A stretch of 17,139 nucleotides of DNA from Chryseobacterium gleum (GTDB lineage Bacteria > Bacteroidota > Bacteroidia > Flavobacteriales_D > Crocinitomicaceae), in contig CAMCQL010000019.1 in assembly GCA_945877005.1 (NCBI GenBank), positions 1-17,139 on the forward strand. Direction: 5' to 3'. Under the pieces are notes generated by a model. The model made no database searches, had not been told where the DNA came from, and saw only the letters and a program-made list of their open reading frames with translations. The stretch's first letter is position 1. Each line of letters begins with the position of its first letter. The position numbers and the translations under genes are program-made. Below are positions 1 to 9,100 of the stretch, piece after piece.

Positions 1-347
1 ATGTTATCCTTTGGACAATCGTTTCAATTTTTCATAACTCAATGGTAAGTGTTTGATAATTAAATTTATATTTACAATATTTAGGTTTAGTTTTTTAGAT
101 GTGTAATAGTGTTGCTATTGAAACATATTCTGACAAATTGGTTCATGTTGAAACAATCCATTTATCTGATTTTAAATGTGATGTTTATTTATAGTCTGAA
201 TTTTTACGTAGATGTGGAACATGTTAAAATTAAGTGTTTAATTTTTAGTCATTAATTTAGTTTTAAATTAACTATCTATTCATTTTTTCGCGTTTTTTTA
301 ACGCTATATTTTGCTAAATTTGTCTTGAATATTAAATTCACTCAAAG
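1..347. other. Non-coding left edge, upstream of maeB
   Basis: I see no convincing gene in this stretch. The plus strand begins with a 15-codon open frame that stops at position 48. This could be the last codons of an upstream gene or chance, and it is too short to identify. The minus strand has a short open frame (about 4-114) without a usable start codon. The stretch is very AT-rich. It holds a copy of TTGAAACA at 118-125 and another at 148-155, exactly 30 nt apart. An 8-bp AT-only inverted repeat lies at 252-259/264-271. A 5-bp GC-containing inverted repeat (GCGTT/AACGC, five-T loop) lies at 290-304, and a candidate -7 element at 315-322. The 3' part is most likely the maeB promoter and leader. 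Confidence 0.6.
315..322 (+). promoter_or_regulatory. Candidate -7 element of the maeB promoter
   Basis: TAAATTTG matches the Bacteroidota sigma-factor -7 consensus TANNTTTG exactly and ends 25 nt before the maeB ATG, a plausible leader length. I see no clear TTG (-33) element 17-23 nt upstream; that position is a run of T, so the match rests on one element only. In so AT-rich a region such an octamer can arise by chance. Confidence 0.35.
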
Positions 348-2615
348 ATGGCAAAAATTAGAAAACAAGATGCGTTGGAATACCATTCTTCAGGAAGACC
401 GGGTAAAATTCAAGTAGTTCCTACAAAACCATATGCTTCTCAACGTGATTTGTCATTGGCTTATTCACCTGGAGTTGCTGAGCCTTGTATTCGTATAGCA
501 GAAAACATAGAAGATGTCTATAAATATACTTCAAAAGGTAATTTAGTAGCCGTAATTTCAAATGGTACAGCTGTTTTAGGATTAGGGAATATTGGTCCTG
601 AAGCCTCAAAACCTGTTATGGAAGGAAAAGGAGTTTTATTTAAAATTTTTGCCGATATAGATGTTTTTGATATTGAAGTAGACGCAAGTGATCCAGAATT
701 ATTTATTCAAACTGTGAAAGCTATTGCGCCTACTTTTGGTGGTATCAATTTAGAGGATATTAAAGCTCCTGAAGCATTTGAAATAGAAAGAAGATTAAAA
801 GAGGAGCTGGATATTCCCGTAATGCATGATGATCAACATGGAACAGCGATTATTTCTTCTGCAGCGCTTTTGAATGCGTTAGAATTGGCAAACAAAAAAA
901 TGGAAGAAGTAATTATTGTTATTTCTGGTGCTGGTGCTGCTGCAATGTCTTGCGCAAAATTATACACATGTTTAGGAGCAAAACTAGAGAACATTTATAT
1001 GTTTGATAGTAGAGGTTTATTGCATGCGGGCAGGATAGATTTAGAAGATAATAAATTATTATTCGGTGCTCATACTACTGGTGATAAATCTTTGCAAGAA
1101 ATGTTTGTGAACGCGGATGTTTTTGTCGGATTGTCTAAAGGGAATTTAGTTTCCAAAGAGATGATTGCTTCAATGGCAGAAAATCCTATTGTTTTTGCTT
1201 TAGCGAATCCTGAACCTGAAATATCTTATAAAGATGCAATTTCTGTAAGAAAAGATATCATAATGGCGACAGGTAGGTCTGACCATCCTAACCAGGTGAA
1301 TAATGTTTTGGGATTCCCATTTATTTTCAGAGGTGCATTAGATGTAAGAGCTACTACAATAAATGAAGAAATGAAATTGGCAGCGGTACATGCCATCGCA
1401 TCTTTGGCTAAAGAATCTATTCCAGAGGAAGTAATTGAAGCTTATGGAGGAAATAATATTTCATTTGGTAGGGACTCAATAATACCTAAACCTTTAGACA
1501 ATCGATTGATTTATTATGTCGCTCCTGCTGTTGCAAAAGCTGCAATGGAGTCTGGTGTTGCTAAAAAACCAATTACAGATTGGAAGGCTTACGAATCTGA
1601 ATTGAAGAATAGATTGGGCTTAGATAATAAACTGTTAAGAAATATAACAGTGAAAGCACAATCAAATCCTAAACGTGTTGTATTTGCAGAAGCAGACAAT
1701 TATAAGGTGTTAAAGGCAGCGCAGTTTGCTTACGAAGAAGGTGTTGCATTCCCGATTTTATTAGGAAATAAACGTAAAATTGATTCAATTATTGCGGAAT
1801 ATGCTTTAGAGTTCAATGAATTTCAAATTATTGATCCTAAATCAGAAGAGGAAACTGATCGTAGAATTCTTTACGGGAAATCATTCTTTGAAAAAAGAAA
1901 ACGTAAAGGATTTACAGAATTTGAGTCCATTCAAATAATGCGTGAAAGAAATCATTTTGGCGCGATGATGGTTGAAACAGGTGAAGCAGATGCCATGATT
2001 TCTGGTGTTACAAGAAATTATAAAGATGTTGTTCGCCCTGCGCTTCAAACGATAGGAACGCAAAAGGATGTTAACGTTGTTGCTGGCTTGTATATTCTAA
2101 TGACAAAAAGAGGACCTTTGTTTTTAGCGGATACTACGATTAATATGGATCCTACTGCAGACCAGATTGCAGAGATTACGAATAATGTAGCAAAAACGAT
2201 TCGAAAATTTAAAGTAATACCTAAGATCGCTCTTTTAAGTTATTCAAATTTTGGATCCTCACCAGGAGTTGATTCAATCAAAATGGCAAAAGCGGTTGAT
2301 ATTCTTCATGAAAAGTATCCTTCTTTAATTGTGGATGGTGAAGTACAAGCAAATTTCGCGTTGAATAATGATTTAATGAATGAGAAATTTTCTTTTTCTT
2401 CTTTGGCAAATAAACAAGTAAACACCTTAATTTTTCCAAATTTATCTTCTGGAAATATTGCTTATAAGTTACTTCAAGAAATGTTAGAAGGTGAAACAAT
2501 AGGACCAATTTTAGTTGGATTAAAAAAATCCATTCATGTCGTACAAATGGGGGCAAGTGTTCGAGAAATTGTTAATATGGTAAAAGTTGCCGTAGTAGAC
2601 GCACAAAATAAATAG
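348..2615 (+). CDS. maeB: NADP-dependent malic enzyme with C-terminal phosphotransacetylase-like domain (MaeB)
   Basis: Probable cytoplasmic enzyme for oxidative decarboxylation of malate to pyruvate and CO2, supplying NADPH and pyruvate. The 755-residue length matches the large hybrid malic enzymes (E. coli MaeB is about 760). Domains in order: N-terminal malic domain (about 1-165), NAD(P)-binding domain (about 165-425) and phosphotransacetylase-like domain (about 432-755). Key residues sit where the family has them: Tyr39 in LAYSPGVAEPC, Lys94 in MEGKGVLFK, metal-binding Glu136-Asp137 in INLEDIKAPE, Asp162 in HDDQHGTA, and the dinucleotide loop GAGAAAM at 194-200. In studied MaeB proteins the C-terminal domain is regulatory (acetyl-CoA sensing) rather than an active acetyltransferase; I infer the same here. 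NADP preference is taken from the family, not read from the sequence. The ATG at 348 is the natural start. ruvA begins 3 nt after the stop, suggesting co-transcription. Confidence 0.96.
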   Translation: MAKIRKQDALEYHSSGRPGKIQVVPTKPYASQRDLSLAYSPGVAEPCIRIAENIEDVYKYTSKGNLVAVISNGTAVLGLGNIGPEASKPVMEGKGVLFKIFADIDVFDIEVDASDPELFIQTVKAIAPTFGGINLEDIKAPEAFEIERRLKEELDIPVMHDDQHGTAIISSAALLNALELANKKMEEVIIVISGAGAAAMSCAKLYTCLGAKLENIYMFDSRGLLHAGRIDLEDNKLLFGAHTTGDKSLQEMFVNADVFVGLSKGNLVSKEMIASMAENPIVFALANPEPEISYKDAISVRKDIIMATGRSDHPNQVNNVLGFPFIFRGALDVRATTINEEMKLAAVHAIASLAKESIPEEVIEAYGGNNISFGRDSIIPKPLDNRLIYYVAPAVAKAAMESGVAKKPITDWKAYESELKNRLGLDNKLLRNITVKAQSNPKRVVFAEADNYKVLKAAQFAYEEGVAFPILLGNKRKIDSIIAEYALEFNEFQIIDPKSEEETDRRILYGKSFFEKRKRKGFTEFESIQIMRERNHFGAMMVETGEADAMISGVTRNYKDVVRPALQTIGTQKDVNVVAGLYILMTKRGPLFLADTTINMDPTADQIAEITNNVAKTIRKFKVIPKIALLSYSNFGSSPGVDSIKMAKAVDILHEKYPSLIVDGEVQANFALNNDLMNEKFSFSSLANKQVNTLIFPNLSSGNIAYKLLQEMLEGETIGPILVGLKKSIHVVQMGASVREIVNMVKVAVVDAQNK

Positions 2616-2618
2616 GCA

Positions 2619-3194
2619 ATGATTACTCACTTATCAGGAAGACTTATTGAAAAAAACGCCACTAGTTTAGTGATTGAATGTGGTGGTATAGGATATGAAG
2701 TTAAAATTTCTTTAAATACTTTTTCTTCTTTAGGGAACGATGAGCAGGTAAAAATTTTCACTCAGTTCATTGTGCGTGAAGATGCACAGTTACTGTACGG
2801 ATTTTCTCAAAAAGAAGAGCGTGAAATGTTTTTACAATTAATCTCTGTTTCAGGGATAGGACCAAACACAGCAATGATTATGTTGTCTTCATTGACACCA
2901 GAAGAAATTGCACGTGCCATAATTTCAGAAGAGGTACGAATTATTCAAGGAATAAAAGGAATAGGAATAAAAACAGCCCAGCGAGTAATTGTGGATTTGA
3001 AGGATAAAATGCAGAAAATGCAGTTTTCTTCTACCGAATTTCCGGTTGTACACAATACAATCAAGTTTGATGCGTTAATAGCATTAACTTCTTTAGGGTT
3101 TGATAAGAAAAATGCAGAGAAAGCAATTGATAAAGTGGGACAAGAAAATGATACGGTGGAGCAAATTATAAAAGCTGCGTTGAAAATATTGTAG
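2619..3194 (+). CDS. ruvA: Holliday junction branch migration protein RuvA
   Basis: RuvA binds four-way DNA junctions and loads the RuvB helicase for branch migration in recombination and repair. The 191-residue length is normal for the family (about 190-205). Three domains are visible: an N-terminal OB-fold (about 1-62, with the typical CGGIGYEVKIS and LLYGF segments), two helix-hairpin-helix motifs (VSGIGP around 77-82 and KGIGIKTAQR at 113-122), and a C-terminal RuvB-contacting helical domain (about 147-191, ALTSLGFDKKNAEKAI). RuvB and RuvC are not in the window. It lies between maeB and sprA with 3-nt gaps on both sides. This neighbourhood is, to my knowledge, shared with other Flavobacteriales, but the products have no obvious functional link. 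Confidence 0.97.
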   Translation: MITHLSGRLIEKNATSLVIECGGIGYEVKISLNTFSSLGNDEQVKIFTQFIVREDAQLLYGFSQKEEREMFLQLISVSGIGPNTAMIMLSSLTPEEIARAIISEEVRIIQGIKGIGIKTAQRVIVDLKDKMQKMQFSSTEFPVVHNTIKFDALIALTSLGFDKKNAEKAIDKVGQENDTVEQIIKAALKIL

Positions 3195-3197
3195 TAA

Positions 3198-6100
3198 TTG
3201 CAACACCAAGTTATTAAAATATCGTTGTCTTTTAATCGAATAAAAAATTATCTGATTTTTTGTTCAATGTTATTTATTTATCCAGTTTTTGCTCAAGAAA
3301 AGGAAAATAATTTAGTGTTTCCAATTCAAAAAACATTGGATCCATCACAGTCGGGGAACCAACGGTTTGATTTAGGTGATCCATCCAAAGTGGAGAAAAC
3401 AATCGTTTATGATCCAATAACTAGAAAATATATTTTCCAAGAAAAATTAAATTCAAATTCTTCCGTAAATTATAGAAATCCTTCAATGATGACATTGGAA
3501 GAATACTTAAAATACGATCGGAAGAAAGCAGAATTAAGGAATTGGGAAAGTAAGAAATCAGAACAATTAGGAGATTCAGAAAGTGGTGCAGGAGGAGCGT
3601 TGATTCCACCGATAAAAATTGGAGGTAAAGGATTTGTAAATTTCTTCGGTTCAGATGAAATTACGATAAAACCACAAGGTACTGTGGAAGCTTCTTTAGG
3701 AATTAATTCGTCTCGCTACGATAATCCTGTCTTACCGATCAGTCAACGCAGGGTAACACGTTTTGATTTCCAGCAAAATATGCAAATTAATTTGGTTGGT
3801 ATGATCGGTACCAAGTTAAAAATCTCTACAAGTTATAACAGTCAAGCAGCTTTTGATTTTGAGAATGTCACCAAACTAGCCTATACTGGTGATGAGGATC
3901 AAATATTACAAAGTTTAGAATTGGGGAATGTTTCAATGCCATTGAACACTTCATTGATTCAAGGTTCTCAGACGTTATTTGGTATCAAGACTAAATTAAA
4001 GTTTGGAAGGTTAACGGTAGATAATATTTTATCTCAGTCAAAAGGAAAACGACAAGAAATAAATATCACAGGAAAAGCTCAAGTACAAAATTTTGAGTTT
4101 GTTGCTGATAATTATGAAACAAATCGACATTATTTCTTAGCACATAATTTTAGAGATGATTATGATTCTGCGATGTCGCAATTACCGATTGTGCAGTCAC
4201 AAATCAATATTACACGATTAGAAGTATGGGTAACTAACAGAATAAATAGTCCATTAAATACAAGAAATATAATTGCATTTACTGATTTGGGAGAACAAGA
4301 CCCTATGAAAGTTGATGGGAAGGTAAGTGGTTTCGTTGGTAGTTTACCCAATAATGGTGCGAATAATCTGTACGAATGGGCTTCGAAAGATCCTGGTGTA
4401 AAATCATTTTCTGGTTCAGTTGCAAGTTTAAATTCAAAAGGTTCTACTCCAGGTCCATTTAGACAAGCGGTTGATTACGAAAAAATAGAAAATGCACGTC
4501 GTTTGACAGAACAAGAATTCTCGTATAACCCATTGTTAGGATTTATTTCATTGAACCAACCTTTAATGAATGATGAGGTTTTGGCTGTTTCTTTTGAGTA
4601 TACATTTCAAGGAAAAACGTATCAAGTTGGACAATTCTCAACAGATGGAGTAGATGGGAAAAATGCGTTGGTCTTAAAATTATTGAAACCGACTTTAACA
4701 AATCCTAAGAATCACATTTGGGATTTGATGATGAAGAATGTTTATTCGATAGGTGCATACCAAGTAGACCGCAATGGATTTCGTTTAGATGTTCTTTATA
4801 ATAATCCAGCAACTGGATTGCCAGTTAATTTTTTCCCATTTGAAGGTTTGGATAAAACTCAGTTGGTATCAATGTTAGGAATGGATAAGATGAATGTGAA
4901 TAATCAGCCTTTTTCAGATGGATTATTCGATTTTGCTCCAATTAATTTTAATGGCAATAAAGCAGATAACGGCGGTACAATCAATCCAAAAAATGGACGA
5001 ATTTATTTTTCAACAGTAGAACCTTTTGGTCAAACTTTGAAGAATAAGATGATTGAAAAGAATATTGATCCTACGATTATCAATAAAATTGTGTTTACTG
5101 AATTATACGATTCTACACGGACAGCTGCCCAACAAATTCCAGCAAAAAACAGATTTATGTTTAAGGGTCAGTACCAGTCTTCTGTAAGTTCAGATATTCC
5201 TTTAAACGCATTGAATGTTCCACAAGGAGCAGTAAGTGTAATGGCGGGAGGTATAAAATTAGTTGAAGGAACAGATTATACAGTTGACTACAATTTAGGT
5301 CGAGTTAAAATATTAAACAATGGAATATTAGAATCAAATACCCCAATAAAAGTATCGGTAGAAAGTAATTCGGTTTTTGGTTTCCAGGCCAAAACATTTA
5401 TTGGAACACATTTAAATTATCAATTTAGTAAGGATATCAATTTAGGGGCTACTTGGTTACGAATGGCAGAGACTCCAATCACTCAGAAAGTAGATATGGG
5501 TTCTGAACCTTTTAAAAATAACGTATTAGGTATTGATTTTTCATTTAAAAAAGACTTGCCTGTATTAACGAAATTAGTGGATTTACTTCCAATCATTTCA
5601 ACTCGTGCTAAGTCATCTATTTCAATCACAGGAGAAATAGCTCATTTAATACCCGGTACTCCCAATGTTATCTCAAGTACTGGAATATCTTATATTGATG
5701 ATTTTGAAGGAAGTCAAAGTACAATTGATTTACGATCACCCAATGCTTGGAGATTGGCATCCATTCCACAGGGACAACCAGATTTGTTTCCTGAATCTAC
5801 CATAAAAGACTTAAAAGCAGGATTTAATCGTTCGAATATCGCTTGGTATTTAATTGATCCCTTGTTTTATCAAGGAAATACTTTAACGCCTTCCCATATT
5901 AAAGACACCCCTGAAATGTTGACGGATAGTAGGATGAGGATGGTGAATCAAAAAGAAATTTTCCCGAACCTACAACAGCAATATGGAACCTTTACAAATA
6001 TCCCAATTTTAGAATTGGCTTATTATCCCAAGGAGCGTGGAATCTATAATTACGATACCCTTTCTGCAATTGATAAGTTAGGGAGATTTACAAATCCAGA

Positions 6101-9100
6101 AAAAAAGTGGGGAGGTATCATGCGTTCGATTACAACAAATGATTTCGAGTTAAGTAATATAGAATTTATTCAGTTTTGGATGTTGGATCCTTTTAATGAA
6201 GACGCTGAGAAGGTTGATCCAAATTCGCAACATGCTGGCGGCGATTTGTATTTTAATTTAGGAAACGTTTCTGAAGATATTTTACCTGATTCAAGGAAGT
6301 CTTTTGAAAATGGATTGCCTATCAATGCTGCTGCTCAAGATAATATTGATACTACTTCGTGGGCACGTGTGAGCACGCAAAATGTCGTTGTTAATGCATT
6401 TGATATGAATGCAGATAATTTAAAAAATCAAGATGTAGGGTTAGATGGGTGGAACAACGATTCAGAAAAAGAATTTTATAAAAAGTATGTAGCTTGGGTT
6501 GAAAAAAATACCACATTGACTGCAGAGGTAAAGCAACGAATGATTTCGGATCCATCGAATGATGACTATAAGTTTTATAGAGATGATATTTACGATGCTG
6601 AAAAAGCAGATATTTTAACAAGGTATAAAAGATACAATCGTACAGAAGGAAATTCACCAACTGTTGAGATGTCCGCGTCAATTAATGCTGGTGGCTATCC
6701 TACACAAGCTTCAAATTTACCAGACGTAGAAGATATTAACCAAGACAATAATTTATCAGAGTCTGAAAGTTATTTTCAATATAAAATAGGCTTACGCCCC
6801 AATGAAATAGAAATTGGTAAAAACTATATTACAAACATTCAATCGTATCAAAATGGAAACAAAACAGAGCGTTGGATTCAATTTAAGATTCCAGTTCGCC
6901 AACCACAAAAAGCGGTGAATGGAATTTCTGATTTTAGATCCATTCGTTTTATGCGTATGTTTTTGAAAGATTTTAACGAAGAGGTTGTTTTACGTTTTGC
7001 TCGATTGGAGTTTATACGAGGGGAATGGAGAAAATATTTGGGTACTATGAATTCTGCAGGAGAGAACATTCAAACTGATCCAAATTTAACTTCTTTCAAT
7101 ATTGCAGCAGTAAATATAGAAGAGAATGGAGGCAGAACCCCAATAAATTATGTAATTCCTCCAGGAATTACGAGAGAAATTGATCCCTCTCAAGTTCAAA
7201 CAAGGCAGTTAAATGAACAGGCATTGTCGTTAGAAGTTTGTAATTTACAAGATGGAAATGCACAGGCAGCTTATAAGAATATTCAATTTGATGTAAGAAC
7301 ATATAAGAAATTAAAATTGTATGTCCATGCTGAAGAAGTTTCAAAATCAAGTCCGTTGCAAAAGGAAGATGTGACACTATTTGTTCGTTTGGGTTCAGAT
7401 TTTACAGACAATTATTACGAATATGAAATGCCATTGACACCTACCCAATGGGGGTCGAATTCTCCAGAAGATATTTGGTTAGAGGAAAACAATGTTGAAA
7501 TTATTTTTGATAATTTATTAGAAGCCAAGAAAAAAAGAAATGCTGTAAATGGTAATTCAACTTCTACATCGACGGCATTTACAGAGTTTATTATGGTGGA
7601 TCCAGCCAACCCTAAACGAAAAATAAAAATAAAAGGAAATCCAAATTTACAAGCATTAAAGACAATAATGATCGGTATACGAAATCCGTCAAAGTCAACG
7701 AATAAAACATGGAGAGAAGACGGTCAACCAAAATGCGCGATTGTTTGGATCAATGAGATGCGTTTGACAGATTTTCAAAATGAGGGAGGTTCGGCAGCAG
7801 TGGGTAGAATGCAAGTTCAAGCAGCTGATTTCGCTACTGTTTCTGTGTCAGGAAATTATAGTGGGGTGAATTGGGGAAGTATTGAAAGTAGAGTGCAAGA
7901 ACGCCAACGAAATGAGCAAATTGGATTTGATTTTAATACAACAATGCAGTTGGGTCAATTTTTCGGATCTCGTTTAAAACTTTCGTTGCCATTTTATTAT
8001 GGTTATTCTCTAGGGATAATTAATCCAGAATACGACCCATTTAATCCAGATATTAAATTGAGTGATTATCCATTTGCTGAGCGAATGGAGCGTGCAAAAA
8101 AAGGACAAGATTTTACTGAGCGTAAATCCTTCAATTTTACCAATATTAGAAAGGAAGCAAATCCAGATTCAAAACCAAATATGTTTCGAATATCGAATTT
8201 TACACTGGGATACAGCTACAGCGAAAATTACAGAAGAGATTTTAATACAGAATACGATCGAACGAAGTCTTGGAAAACAGATTTGGTCTACACCTATACT
8301 TTTGATGTAAAACCAATCGAACCATTTAAAAAAGTGGAATTCATGCAGAAGTCAAAATGGTGGGGCATTATTCGGGACATGAATCTTTCCTTGGCACCTA
8401 AAACTATCTCATTCTCAAATGATGTACTTCGTAATTACAATGAAAGACAAGTAAGAAATAATCTAGCGCCTGATTTTCCATTTGATCCAGTGTATATAAA
8501 ATCATTTAATTGGAATAGGACTTATGGTTTAGGGTATGACATCACTAAAAACCTCAAGTTTACGTTCAATGCAACCAATAGAGCAATTTTTGATGAAGGC
8601 AATGGACGTGTTGATAAAGCTATTGATCCGGTTGGTTATGGCATCTTTTTAGATACGATTAAAAGGCAATTAAAAACGTTAGGGAAAACCATGGATTATA
8701 CCCATGATTATTCATTGGCCTATAATTTACCTTTAGATAAAATCCCGGCTTTAGATTGGGTTACATCGAATGTAAAGTACAATGGTACTTATAATTGGCA
8801 ACGTGCTCCTTTAGGGCAAAGCGAATATGGAAATACAGTTCAAAATAGTAGAGCGGTAAACTATACTGCTAATTTTAATTTAACAAATCTTTATAATAAA
8901 TCTCCCTTTTTAAAGAAGGTTATTTCTGAAAGTAAGCAAACCAGACAAAAAGTAGGAGAAAAGGAAACCGCTGTTTCTAAAGGAAATACAGACCCGAACA
9001 TGACTTCTTTTGGTAAGCCTTACAATCAACTTACAAAGAAAGAAAAACGTAAAGAAGATCGAATTCGTCGAAGAAAAAAACGCAAAGAAGCGCGTGAGAA

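Noticed and set aside
1..48. 15-codon open frame at the left edge that could be the end of an upstream gene
   Set aside because: Too short to identify, and other frames are also open for the first 37-56 nt, so there is no basis for calling a gene.
4..114. Minus-strand open frame of about 36 codons at the left edge
   Set aside because: It lacks an ATG or other convincing start near its 5' end and resembles no protein I know; chance in AT-rich DNA is the simplest explanation.
118..155. Two TTGAAACA copies 30 nt apart, considered as a CRISPR-like or operator repeat
   Set aside because: Only two 8-nt copies with no longer shared sequence; too little for an array and not placed next to the candidate promoter.
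6391..6681. 96-codon minus-strand open frame opposite sprA
   Set aside because: It is antisense to an intact SprA region. The product looks like a random AT-rich translation and there is no promoter-like context.
8062..8310. 82-codon plus-strand open frame inside sprA
   Set aside because: It lies wholly within the sprA coding sequence in another frame, its product has no recognisable features, and sprA is continuous and family-like across it.
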